A DNA stretch of 64,000 bases from Promethearchaeota archaeon (GTDB lineage: Archaea; Asgardarchaeota; Lokiarchaeia; Sigyniarchaeales; SOKP01). Under the pieces are notes generated by a model. The model saw only the letters and a program-made list of their open reading frames with translations. It was not told where the DNA came from and ran no database searches. Shown here one piece after another: positions 19,286-28,358 of the stretch. The translations under genes were made by a program, and so were the position numbers. The stretch is from assembly GCA_019058445.1 (NCBI GenBank), contig JAHPZA010000010.1, forward strand, positions 248,001 to 312,000, read 5' to 3'. Position 1 is the stretch's first letter. The number at the start of each line of letters is the position of its first letter.

Positions 19286-20293
19286 TTAAAAATAGATTCT
19301 TTTATTTTCTTTAATTGAATTAAATACCGCTTCGCATATTTTTATCGCTTTATATCCAACAATTCCATCTGTTTCTGGAATAGCTCGATTTTTTACACAA
19401 TGTATAAAATGTAGAATTTCTTCTCTCAATGGTTCCTTGTATTCGATTACTATTTTATTAACGGCGTTCTCCTCTATCTCTAATAATGTTTTATTTTCGA
19501 TATTTTGTTTTTTAATTTTTGTATCATAAATTACATATTCATTTGGTAATAAATAGTCAATAATTGCGCTCTTCTCCGAACCAATTATCACTAATTCTCT
19601 TTTTCTTCCATACACAGGGATATTCCAACTTTCCATCATATATGATTTTGCTCCGTTTGGAAACTCCATTGATATATTTACCATTTCTTCTACATCATCT
19701 TGATGAAATCGAGCACTATCTGCAATTAACGATATTGGATATTCTGTATTTAATAGGTAGCAAGATAAATCAAGTTCATGAACAGCTAAAGCATAAACAA
19801 CACCCATGTCTTTTCTAGGTACACCTAGCGCAAACCGATAGGTGACAATCATGTTTATTTTTCCAAATTCACCTAAATCAATACGATTTTTTAAATCTTT
19901 TACAGCAGGATGATAACGAAAAAGGTGGCCAACCATTAAAATAGTATTTTTTTTATTCGCAATTTCAACTAAATCTTTTGCCCCCTCAGAGTTTAAGGTC
20001 ATTGGTTTCTCGATAAAAACATCTTTTCCATTTTCTAAAAACTTTTTTGCGATTTTATAGTGAGTCGAAGAAGGAGTTGCAATTACAATAGCAGATATGT
20101 TGCTATCGCTCAGAATTTCTTCGATATTTGAAGTATATTCCAGATCATAATCTCCTGCTATTTGCTTGGCCCTTCCTTCATTAATATCACATAATTTCAA
20201 ATAATCTATTTCTTTTTCAATTAAAAGCGCCTTATAATTACGAACATGATTTTTGCCCCAATAACCAGTACCTATAATTGCTATACCTACTAT
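19286..20293 (-). CDS. Gfo/Idh/MocA sugar-nucleotide dehydrogenase (WbpB/WlbA-like), AUA start
   Basis: NAD-dependent oxidoreductase that would oxidise C3 of a UDP-2-acetamido sugar for the following transamination. Conserved EKPMTLNSEGA and MVGHLFRYHPAVKDLK mark the WlbA/WbpB branch; HELD carries the likely catalytic His. The first conventional start (TTG at 20200) would delete the Rossmann motif. The open frame upstream encodes VGIAIIGTGYWGKNH, the missing nucleotide-binding loop, but back to the stop at 20312-20314 it has no ATG, GTG, TTG or CTG. ATA at 20293-20291 overlaps the TAG of the preceding gene (ATAG), six bases after GAGGAG. It is therefore proposed as start, giving about 335 aa, a normal family length. 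Confidence 0.85.
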   Translation of the reverse strand: MVGIAIIGTGYWGKNHVRNYKALLIEKEIDYLKLCDINEGRAKQIAGDYDLEYTSNIEEILSDSNISAIVIATPSSTHYKIAKKFLENGKDVFIEKPMTLNSEGAKDLVEIANKKNTILMVGHLFRYHPAVKDLKNRIDLGEFGKINMIVTYRFALGVPRKDMGVVYALAVHELDLSCYLLNTEYPISLIADSARFHQDDVEEMVNISMEFPNGAKSYMMESWNIPVYGRKRELVIIGSEKSAIIDYLLPNEYVIYDTKIKKQNIENKTLLEIEENAVNKIVIEYKEPLREEILHFIHCVKNRAIPETDGIVGYKAIKICEAVFNSIKENKRIYF

Positions 20294-21390
20294 GATGATC
20301 TCCTCATGAAATTATTTATTTCTAATTTAATACGCGCTAGTTCCTCATCGTTCAAAAGGGGTGAGAGGGGTAAGGAGACTATTTTTTTAACTATTTCCTC
20401 AGTTACGGGTAATTTAGGTTGTTTCCCATATAAATCTTCAATAATAGGTTGTTTATGAACTGGAATAGGATAATAAAGACCTGTTGCAATTTTCCTCTCC
20501 TTGAAAAACTTAATAAATTCATCTCGATCTTCTAATTGAATCGTATAGACATAATAAGAACATTTGGCCCAATCTCTTTCGACAGGTAGCTTCACGTTTG
20601 AATACTGCCTTAAAAAATCATTATAAACCTGGACAATAATTCTTCTTCTTTCAATCCATTCAGATAAATGTTTTAATTGTAATTTACCTATGACTGCTTG
20701 AATTTCATTTAAACGAAAATTCAATCCTAAATTGGCATTCTCATATTTTGAAGATCGCCCATGATCTCTACGCAATTTCAAAATTTCACCGTATTTGTCA
20801 TTATTAGTTACTATCATACCTCCATCACCTCCTACTGTCATAGACTTTGATGGAAAGAAGCTAAATACACCGAGATCTCCAAGAGCTCCAACTTTTTTAT
20901 TTTTATATTCTGAGCCATGAGCTTGACAAGCATCTTCAATTACTTTGATATTTTTCTCCTTAGCAATCTCGAGTATCGGGTCCATATCGACGGGATTGCC
21001 ATACAGATGCACTGGAGTTATAACTTTGGTTTTAGATGTTATTTTTTCTTTAACATCCTCAACGTCCATGCAATACGTATCTGGATCAACATCAACAAAT
21101 ACAGGTTTTGCTTTAAAAAATGCGAGAGGTGAAGCTGTTGCGATAAAGGTATGAGAGGGTAAAATTACCTCATCACCCGGTTTTAAATTCATTTCATAAT
21201 AAGATAAGAATAAAGCAGCTGTACCTGAACTAACCCCTATAGCGTATTTTACTCCTAAATATTCTTTAAAATCATTTTCAAAAGCTTTAAGATTAGGGCC
21301 ATTTATATAATACCCCGTGTCAAGTACTTTAATGACTTCATTTCTAATTACATCATCCATGTACATTTTAACTAGCTTAATTTCTTCCAT
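20290..21390 (-). CDS. DegT/DnrJ/EryC1 sugar aminotransferase (WbpE-like)
   Basis: PLP-dependent aminotransferase, 366 aa, the usual size. The N-terminus has MDDVIRNEVIKVLDTGYYINGP; SSGTAALFLSYY binds the cofactor phosphate; HLYGNPVDMDPI and EDACQAHGSEY follow; Lys182 in FFPSKSMTVGGDGG forms the Schiff base. Family members transfer an amino group from glutamate to a keto sugar nucleotide. Next to a Gfo/Idh dehydrogenase and a beta-helix acetyltransferase, it most likely aminates C3 of a UDP-2-acetamido-3-keto-uronic acid, as WbpE does. It is first in the three-gene unit; its stop overlaps the proposed start of the dehydrogenase. Confidence 0.93.
   Translation of the reverse strand: MEEIKLVKMYMDDVIRNEVIKVLDTGYYINGPNLKAFENDFKEYLGVKYAIGVSSGTAALFLSYYEMNLKPGDEVILPSHTFIATASPLAFFKAKPVFVDVDPDTYCMDVEDVKEKITSKTKVITPVHLYGNPVDMDPILEIAKEKNIKVIEDACQAHGSEYKNKKVGALGDLGVFSFFPSKSMTVGGDGGMIVTNNDKYGEILKLRRDHGRSSKYENANLGLNFRLNEIQAVIGKLQLKHLSEWIERRRIIVQVYNDFLRQYSNVKLPVERDWAKCSYYVYTIQLEDRDEFIKFFKERKIATGLYYPIPVHKQPIIEDLYGKQPKLPVTEEIVKKIVSLPLSPLLNDEELARIKLEINNFMRRSS
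20297..20305 (-). promoter_or_regulatory. Shine-Dalgarno for a gene with AUA start
   Basis: GAGGAGATC on the minus strand, inside the last codons of the aminotransferase gene. It is placed for initiation at the ATA at 20293, which overlaps the upstream stop codon. This is the usual layout of translational coupling, with ATA in place of ATG. Confidence 0.5.
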
Positions 21391-21596
21391 CTGTTAATGA
21401 CCATAAGTTTATAATTAGAGTAATTTGTAGATATATTCTCTAATATTTTAAGATATTTGAATTGTTTTAATGGGATTTATTAGTGTCCATCTTTACTTAG
21501 AAAAGAATGAGACCTAGAATTACTTTGGCTTACCCACCATTCTAAAATTAAAAAAAAGTAGTTAAAATTAATTATTAGCCTATTTTCACATTTTCT

Positions 21597-22754
21597 TTAT
21601 AAATTTGATTTTAAAAAACTATAGATTTTATTTGTAATTACATTAATATCATAAATATTTAAAATTTCATTCTTTGCATTCTCGATGAGATTTTTAATGA
21701 TTTTTGGATTATTTTTATAAAAAACTAATTGATCTAATAACTTATCTTTCTTAAATGGATTAAATAATAGTCCATTTATTTGGTTTTTAATTAAATCTTT
21801 ATTGCCAATCGCATCTGATGCAATTACTAGTGTATTTGAACTCATTGCTTCTAAATTTGCATTTGAAATACCTTGAGCAAGAGCGGGATCTATTAAAACA
21901 TCAATATTTGAATATATCTCTCTTTTATCTTTCTTATAACCACAGAGAATAATATTTTGATTTAAATTATGATCTTCAGTGAATTTCGAAATCCATTTAC
22001 TCTCTGGACCTTTCCCATATATATATAATTTATCTAAAGGATATAAGGATAAATAATCTTTAAATGCATATAATAAAATTCTTATATTTTTAATTTGAAC
22101 TAATCTTCCAACATACCCAAAATGGGAAATTTCGCGATTTTTTTTACTTAAATTATCAAAAATTCTAATATTAATACCATTAGGAATTTCTAAGATTCTT
22201 TCTTTTGGATACTTTAATTTTATCAAATCATGGAAAATTGTGTTATTTATTACTCTTATGAAATTAATTTTTCTAATTATGAATTTTTTAAAGAATTTAT
22301 ACCACGTATAATTGAGAATTCGAGTTCGAAGTTTATTTTCTTTCAGCATGGCAGTATCATTAATAAAACTAGTGAAATCTAAGGGGATCTTCATTAATAT
22401 TGGAATTTTTTTTACAATTCGAACCAAGATAATCAAAGAATAAAAATAGGTTGAATTATGAATATTAATTAGGTTAATTGGAGTTCTTTTATGAATTTTT
22501 ATGATTTTAATGGGCGATTTTAAAAGAAAATAAAGAAGATCAAGAAGAAAATTATTAAATTTGTGAATCCTGTATATTTTAATTCTATTCGATGTCGGAG
22601 TATATTCTGAATATCTTGTTATTAATGAAATATTTATATTTTTAATTTTTTCAAATGATTGAAGTAAAAGCAATATTTGATTACTAATTCCACCGACATT
22701 AAGGTTTAATTGTTTGTTGGCATGTGTATTTCCTATTATTATACATAAATGCAT
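21597..22754 (-). CDS. GT4-family glycosyltransferase
   Basis: GT-B glycosyltransferase of 385 aa from ATG at 22754 (MHLCIIIGNTHAN); a GTG three codons earlier is possible. It is paralogous along its whole length to the 1523-2680 gene, sharing GGISNQ near the N-terminus, IHK and NGI landmarks, and SHFGYVGRLVQIKNI at the start of the donor domain. The expected E-x7-E reads AQGISNANLEAMS: the first Glu has become Gln, while the second is kept. Activity or donor choice may differ from the paralogue. It lies between the aminotransferase and flippase genes on the same strand, so all may belong to one glycan pathway. Confidence 0.85.
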   Translation of the reverse strand: MHLCIIIGNTHANKQLNLNVGGISNQILLLLQSFEKIKNINISLITRYSEYTPTSNRIKIYRIHKFNNFLLDLLYFLLKSPIKIIKIHKRTPINLINIHNSTYFYSLIILVRIVKKIPILMKIPLDFTSFINDTAMLKENKLRTRILNYTWYKFFKKFIIRKINFIRVINNTIFHDLIKLKYPKERILEIPNGINIRIFDNLSKKNREISHFGYVGRLVQIKNIRILLYAFKDYLSLYPLDKLYIYGKGPESKWISKFTEDHNLNQNIILCGYKKDKREIYSNIDVLIDPALAQGISNANLEAMSSNTLVIASDAIGNKDLIKNQINGLLFNPFKKDKLLDQLVFYKNNPKIIKNLIENAKNEILNIYDINVITNKIYSFLKSNL

Positions 22755-22810
22755 ATATAACACTATAATAGTGAAATTGAGTAACTTAATTAAATACTAT
22801 TGGAGAATTT

Positions 22811-24418
22811 TTATTTTTTTCTAATTCTAATAATTTTTTTTTCAGTAATTGAAATCATTAATACAATTTTATTGATTAGTGGAAATTTTTCAAATGTATT
22901 TTCGAAGAAATTTAATTCGTCTACTGTAATTTGAGAGAAAAAACCAATAAGGAATAAAAATACGATTATATAAAACGAGAATGCTATTGTCAATTTCAGC
23001 AATGTAAAAAGAATGATATCTTCATATATGTAAATTCCAAGGATATTGAATATTAAATAAGTTAGAAATCCACAAACGATTGAAATTAAAAATATAATGA
23101 TAATATTATATAAATTAGAATATAATTTTTTTCCATATTTCTTTAACATCAATAAATTTCCAAAAAATACGCTGATAACCGTTCCAATTACGATTCCAAA
23201 AATTACACCTATTCCCCCATAAAAATTAATTAATATCAATGCTAAAACTAAACTTGCCAAAAAATTTAGCAATTCTAAAAGAAATACATAATTAGTTTTT
23301 TTTTGCCCATTCAAAAATGCAGGAATAGATAAATATCCGAAAGAACATAGTAAGAATATGATTAAATAAGTTGAGATAAAGGGAGATGCTTCTCTGTATT
23401 TCTCTCCAAAAATCAATGGAAAAGTATTGCCAGAAAATAAGACTAATAAAATGGTTACAGGCAAAATTAATAAAGAACAAAATTTTAAAGAAAATTGGAA
23501 AGTTTTAATTAATTTTTCTCTTTCATCTATATTATCCCAATCTTTTTTTGAAAAAATAGGAAAAAGTGTATATTTAATAGATTTTGTTAATATTCCCATA
23601 ACTGAAGCACTTACTATAGCAACATTAAAATAACTTACTTCTGTTAAAAAACCATAAATTGTTAAGATTAATATGAAGCATTGAACGTGAATGCTAATAA
23701 TTATTGAATATAAAAAAAGAGGATACCCATATCTCACCATTTCCGATAATTTTTTCCAATCTATTGATTCATTTTCAATATTTCCCTTAAAGAAGAGCTT
23801 TTTTAACAAAAACAAATAAATGATAACCACAATTAATGGCGCGAGAACGAAACCAATCATCGGACCAACTAATGTAAACCCAATTAGTATTAAAGTAAGG
23901 GTTAATACAGTTCTTAATGATGTTTGGAGGATTGTACCTATTTGAACCATTTTTGTATTTAAAGCACCCAAGAAAAAGGAATTTATTGTGTCATATAAGA
24001 TATTGGCTATAATTCCAATTGAAGATAGTTGAATTAGTAAAACCATTCGTGCATCGTTAATATTATAAATGTTTTTAGCAATATAATTTGAAAAAATAAT
24101 AATAAGTAATGTAAAGATTATGCTAATAGTGATTTTAATAATCAAGTTAATTTTTATGATATTTCTAACATCTTCATATTTCTCTTCCTTAATTTTTCTC
24201 GCGATGAAGTGAGTACTTGCATAATTTAAGCCTAATTCTGAAATTACAATCAAAATTGCCGGAATTATAAAAGCTATGGTGATGTAACTATATTCTTCAA
24301 CCGAAATTAGTCTAATCATCAATATTGTCCCTATTGATGATATTGCAGAGGACATTAAATACCCCATCATTAGAATGTAGGAATTTTGTACAAATCTATC
24401 TCTTTCTTGTTGTTCCAT
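22811..24418 (-). CDS. Wzx-type polysaccharide flippase
   Basis: Membrane transporter of the polysaccharide/MATE superfamily with about 14 hydrophobic helices. The frame extends to an ATG at 24493, but the family N-terminus begins at MEQQERDRFVQNSYILMMG, so ATG at 24418 is preferred (535 aa). Typical segments are LISVEEYSYITIAFIIPAIL, APLIVVIIYLFLLKKL and LLILPVTILLVLFSGNTFPLIFGEKY, the last a strong Wzx signature. It would flip a lipid-linked oligosaccharide to the outside. It is 57 bases upstream of the GT4 gene ending at 21597. It differs clearly from the flippase at 7220, so two export routes may coexist. Confidence 0.85.
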   Translation of the reverse strand: MEQQERDRFVQNSYILMMGYLMSSAISSIGTILMIRLISVEEYSYITIAFIIPAILIVISELGLNYASTHFIARKIKEEKYEDVRNIIKINLIIKITISIIFTLLIIIFSNYIAKNIYNINDARMVLLIQLSSIGIIANILYDTINSFFLGALNTKMVQIGTILQTSLRTVLTLTLILIGFTLVGPMIGFVLAPLIVVIIYLFLLKKLFFKGNIENESIDWKKLSEMVRYGYPLFLYSIIISIHVQCFILILTIYGFLTEVSYFNVAIVSASVMGILTKSIKYTLFPIFSKKDWDNIDEREKLIKTFQFSLKFCSLLILPVTILLVLFSGNTFPLIFGEKYREASPFISTYLIIFLLCSFGYLSIPAFLNGQKKTNYVFLLELLNFLASLVLALILINFYGGIGVIFGIVIGTVISVFFGNLLMLKKYGKKLYSNLYNIIIIFLISIVCGFLTYLIFNILGIYIYEDIILFTLLKLTIAFSFYIIVFLFLIGFFSQITVDELNFFENTFEKFPLINKIVLMISITEKKIIRIRKK

Positions 24419-24589
24419 TTTAATATCAAAGTCTTTTCTAACTTTAAAACTTAAGTATTTATAAAAAATGAGACAATGCATTAAATTTTCCATAATTTTG
24501 TAGAAGAAAATTGAAAAGAATACTAAAAATAGGCTTTCTTTTTTACTTTAATTTTTTAAGTTGTTAATTTTAAAAGAGTTAAGTATTTT

Positions 24590-25786
24590 TTAGATATTAT
24601 TTATCAATTGAACTAAATCTCTATTAAAGTCTTTCATAATTTTTTCCCACCTGAATTTTTGATTAATCTTTTCAATGCCATTTTTTCCTAATTTCGTTCT
24701 TAAGCTTTTATCTTCTATTAAAATAGACAAATATTCAAATATATCTCTTTTTTTAAAATTTTTTTTTAAAACTAAACCCACATCATTATCCTTTATTATA
24801 TCTGTTGAAATTGGCGCAGTAATAAAGGGTTTCATGCATGCCATATATTCTAAACATTTTACGGGAATCATATATCGCCAAATTGCATCATGTGTTATTC
24901 TACCAATACCTATATCACTATTATTAATAAAATAAGGGATTTCATAGTGAGGTTTTATCCCAAGTAAATGCACATTATTTGTTAGATTATTATTTTGTAT
25001 ATATTTTAACAGATTTTTTTCATATATTCCACTTCCAATAATTAAAAAATGAGTTTCTTTATAAGTTTTTAAAAGTTCTGGAAGAATTTTTACAATATAT
25101 TGTAAATCATAGTCCCTAGAAATTTGACCAACAAAACTAATAATGGTATCACATCCATACTTATCTTTTAATTCCTCCTGATTCTTAAAAGGAAAGAATT
25201 CATTTACATCAATTCCATTATATTGAATTTTAAAGTTGATATTTTTTAATTTCTTAAAATGTAAAAAATATTTTTTCATTTCAGATGTAGTAACATAAAA
25301 AATATCAGAATTAAAGATAGAGTGATAAATTTTAGTATAAATTAAAGAATGAAAAATCTTAAATGGAAGAGAGAAAGTATATGTTGGAAAAAATATATCA
25401 TGTGAACGTATTACATGGGGGATTTTAAATATTTTAGATGTATATCCTCCAACTACACTAGCATAATGATAGGCATGATATTGAGATAGGACCAAATCTG
25501 CCTTGAATTTTTGTTTTAATTTTAAAATGTATTTTAATAAATTGTCAAAATGAGAAAAAATTAAATTTAAGGGGACTTTAAAAAGATTACTTGAATAATT
25601 TATATGGACATAAGAATTGGGAGCCCATTTGAAATCATTAAAATCAGATGTTTTACTAAATACACTTGGACTTAATACTAAAATATGATGCCCGAATTTA
25701 GCTAGAAATTCTACAATTTTATACGAATTAAGCGCAGCCGCTCCAATACTAGGAGGAAAACCTTGCACAAAATATAAAATTTTCAT
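24590..25786 (-). CDS. GT4-family glycosyltransferase
   Basis: 398-aa GT-B glycosyltransferase. The N-terminus KILYFVQGFPPSIGAAALNS is the WcaI/GT4 acceptor-domain signature. The donor domain has IISFVGQISRDYDLQYIVK, FLIIGSGIYEKN and VHLLGIKPHYEIPYFINNSDIGI. The E-G-x-P motif is replaced by AIWRYMIPVKCLEYMACMKP, a variant that keeps the second Glu and is common in this subgroup. A decayed copy of this gene's first 60 codons lies at 31489-31678. The ATG start is clear, and the gene is divergent from the one starting near 25966. Confidence 0.87.
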   Translation of the reverse strand: MKILYFVQGFPPSIGAAALNSYKIVEFLAKFGHHILVLSPSVFSKTSDFNDFKWAPNSYVHINYSSNLFKVPLNLIFSHFDNLLKYILKLKQKFKADLVLSQYHAYHYASVVGGYTSKIFKIPHVIRSHDIFFPTYTFSLPFKIFHSLIYTKIYHSIFNSDIFYVTTSEMKKYFLHFKKLKNINFKIQYNGIDVNEFFPFKNQEELKDKYGCDTIISFVGQISRDYDLQYIVKILPELLKTYKETHFLIIGSGIYEKNLLKYIQNNNLTNNVHLLGIKPHYEIPYFINNSDIGIGRITHDAIWRYMIPVKCLEYMACMKPFITAPISTDIIKDNDVGLVLKKNFKKRDIFEYLSILIEDKSLRTKLGKNGIEKINQKFRWEKIMKDFNRDLVQLINNI

Positions 25787-25954
25787 ATTTTAACTAATAA
25801 ATTATGATTTTATACTTATTTTATAAAAATCTTAAAATTAATAAAATATTATTATAATTTCAAACTTAGATTATAACAATCATTAATATTTTTGTAAAGA
25901 AATAATTTGAAACTATTATTTAATAACTTTTTATCATGTATAAATAATATTTTT

Positions 25955-25962
25955 GGTGGATC
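25955..25962 (+). promoter_or_regulatory. Shine-Dalgarno-like GGTGGATC
   Basis: A purine-rich match to the GGTGATC end of the ideal Shine-Dalgarno sequence. It lies three bases before CTG at 25966, the start that best fits the next glycosyltransferase. Confidence 0.35.
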
Positions 25963-25965
25963 TTA

Positions 25966-27183
25966 CTGAATATTGGCATCTTTTTTATGCACCCACCGGG
26001 TGAAAGCATGGGCTCAATTTTTCGAGTAAGAAGTCTCTGCCAAGGATTAACCAAACTATCACATAAATGTTTTATCTTTACGCCTTTCCATTATTATCAA
26101 GATTGGGGGCCTCTAGTTAAATTTTTTACAGTCCCGGTTATAACTTCAGACGGAAAAATCTCAAAAAAGCTATATAAAATAGTGAGAAAGGTATTAGATA
26201 TTCAAATTCTATCTAATATTACTGTGTTAAATCCAACTGTTTTAGATTTAACATTAATACGTATTTCTAACAGTCTTTTGAATGTTATCAAAGAATTTTC
26301 TATTGATATAGATGTAATGATAGGAGAGACTGAAATAGGCGGCTTAGTTTTAACTAAAATTAAAGATCAATTAAATTGTCCTATAATTGTTGATTATCAA
26401 AATTATTGGCCTGAAGAATTAGTTGATCATAAAATCATTAAGCGCTTTGGAAGAAAATATAATCATTTGATTACCTTAGAGAATGAAGTTATAAATAAGA
26501 CAGATATGATTTTTACAGTAAGTAATACTCTAAAGAGTTTTTTGTTAAAAAATTTTAATCAAATAGATTCATCTAAAATAAAAACAGAAATAATTGGGGG
26601 TTTCCCAGTTTTAGAAAAACCTAAAGAAAAAAGTTTACCTCCAAAAATAATAAATGCTGGAATGGTTGTCCATAGAAGCAATTTTAAATTTTTTTTTGAT
26701 TGTGTACCTTATATTTTAAAAAGTTATCCTAGTACTCAAATATATATTACAAAAAAGGGAGAGAAATTAAAAGAAACTATGAAGATGGCAAATAAAAAAC
26801 ATCTCAATATCAATTTTTATTGGAAGGACACACATCAAGAGTTTATTGAGTTATTAAGTCAATGTCATGTAGGAGTAGTTACTTCTACATATGAACTAAC
26901 AAGAAAATTTGGATTTGTAACTAAAATTTATGATTATTTTTCTGTCGGTATACCTGTTGTTGGAAATGACATAGGAGGTTGGACAAAAATAATTGAAAAA
27001 GAAAGGTTAGGAATTTTATCAACAAATGATCCTAAAGATTTAGCTGAAAAAATAATTTTTTTCATTAAAAATCCAGATATAGGATATGAGTATGGGCAAA
27101 GAGCTATTAATTTTCTAAAAAAAAAACACAATGTGGTAATCTCTGCTCAAAATATAATAAATCATATAAATAATCTTTTATAA
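25966..27183 (+). CDS. GT4-like glycosyltransferase, probable CTG start
   Basis: GT-B glycosyltransferase. The first ATG (25987) falls after the first beta strand. The upstream in-frame codons give LNIGIFF before MHPPGESMG, a normal GT4 first strand, and CTG at 25966 follows GGTGGATC, so a CTG start (405 aa) is proposed. The N-domain has MGSIFRVRSLCQGLTKLSHKCFIF. The donor domain has PKIINAGMVVHRSNFKFFFD and the late KFGFVTKIYDYFSVGIPVVGNDIGGW, where the typical E-G-x-P is lost. LGILSTNDPKDLAEKI near the end supports GT4. It stands alone, converging on the radical SAM gene. Confidence 0.75.
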   Translation: MNIGIFFMHPPGESMGSIFRVRSLCQGLTKLSHKCFIFTPFHYYQDWGPLVKFFTVPVITSDGKISKKLYKIVRKVLDIQILSNITVLNPTVLDLTLIRISNSLLNVIKEFSIDIDVMIGETEIGGLVLTKIKDQLNCPIIVDYQNYWPEELVDHKIIKRFGRKYNHLITLENEVINKTDMIFTVSNTLKSFLLKNFNQIDSSKIKTEIIGGFPVLEKPKEKSLPPKIINAGMVVHRSNFKFFFDCVPYILKSYPSTQIYITKKGEKLKETMKMANKKHLNINFYWKDTHQEFIELLSQCHVGVVTSTYELTRKFGFVTKIYDYFSVGIPVVGNDIGGWTKIIEKERLGILSTNDPKDLAEKIIFFIKNPDIGYEYGQRAINFLKKKHNVVISAQNIINHINNLL

Positions 27184-27270
27184 CAAGGTTTATATATTCT
27201 TTTAAGTTAATATACAGCAAATTATATATAAGAATTATAGAAAAATTGAATTTAAGAAAGTAACATTAAG

Positions 27271-28236
27271 TTATTTCCTAAAAAAAATTCGTCTAATCAA
27301 ATTAGAAAATACAACTTTGGGAAATAAAACGCTCGTATAATCACATTCTTTACAAATTCTTATTCTACTATTTCGTATCAATTCATTTCTTAATAGTACA
27401 TATTTTTTATTTGACCATATCTCTATTAATCTATTTTTCTTAACATCTCCCATTATTTCATTAAATAACCAATCATTACAACAAAATAGAGCTTCTCCTT
27501 TAAAATTAATGTACATTTGTTCAAAAGGGCGATTACAGAATAAATTTAGAGGTGTTGGAGTCGTTCTCCCTTCCATAAGCCCAGATCTATTCGACATCTT
27601 CTTAATACTGGGAAAAAAACGATATATTTTTATTTTTTTTTGATTAGCTGCATAACAAATAAAGGTCTTTATTTCGGATTCAACTGTATAACATTCCTCA
27701 GTTTTTACATTATTAAATTGAACCATTGAATAATCATTAATTCTTATAAAAGTCAATCCAACATTAAATAAATTGCATAATAAACCATTTGTTAAATTAG
27801 TTCCATTAGAATATAATCCAATAATCGCATTAGGACAATTTTTATTAGCTATTTGGACAAATTCTACAATTCTTTTGTCTAACAATGGTTCATTTTGTAA
27901 ATACAGCATTATTTCACCCCTGTAATTTAATTCTGAAAGTTCATGGATAATTTTGTTAAACACATCTAATGACATTTTACCATGTTCCCTCTTTATCTTA
28001 TTATTAGGACAAAATTGACAATTTAGATTGCAATAGGTTTGTGTCTGAATTTGTATAGAATGGAAAAGATCTTTGGTTTGATCAAATTTTCGATAATTTA
28101 ATTTAACAAATTCGATAAAAGGTTTAATTATTAGTTTTTTAATATTCCAATTAGAATTTTGATATAATAGATAATAGTATTTAAATAAATAATTAAGATA
28201 GATTTTATTTATAAGATTTTTAAAGAAGCTCATCAT
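27271..28236 (-). CDS. radical SAM protein with SPASM-like C-terminus
   Basis: 321-aa radical SAM enzyme. C69-x3-C73-x2-C76 (TYCNLNCQFCPN) binds the catalytic 4Fe-4S cluster; LYLQNEPLLD and GLYSNGTNLT follow as in the MoaA-like barrel. The C-terminal third has CNRPFEQMYINFKGEALFCC, GDVKKNRLIEIWSN and CKECDY, cysteines that match a SPASM or twitch auxiliary cluster. Proteins of this class modify peptides or sugars by hydrogen abstraction; in glycan islands they may dehydrogenate or epimerise a sugar, but the substrate is unknown. The N-terminal 55 residues are basic and aromatic and may contact the membrane. The ATG-ATG start leaves one residue of ambiguity. Confidence 0.87.
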   Translation of the reverse strand: MMSFFKNLINKIYLNYLFKYYYLLYQNSNWNIKKLIIKPFIEFVKLNYRKFDQTKDLFHSIQIQTQTYCNLNCQFCPNNKIKREHGKMSLDVFNKIIHELSELNYRGEIMLYLQNEPLLDKRIVEFVQIANKNCPNAIIGLYSNGTNLTNGLLCNLFNVGLTFIRINDYSMVQFNNVKTEECYTVESEIKTFICYAANQKKIKIYRFFPSIKKMSNRSGLMEGRTTPTPLNLFCNRPFEQMYINFKGEALFCCNDWLFNEIMGDVKKNRLIEIWSNKKYVLLRNELIRNSRIRICKECDYTSVLFPKVVFSNLIRRIFFRK

Positions 28237-28358
28237 TTTTTCAAATTTAAAATAATATATCTTTTAAATTATCTAAATAACTTAATTTTTATGGTTTTTA
28301 ATAACGTCTTTTCTTATTATTTGAGAGAATTTTTAAATTTTTAAGCATTTTTTAATGT

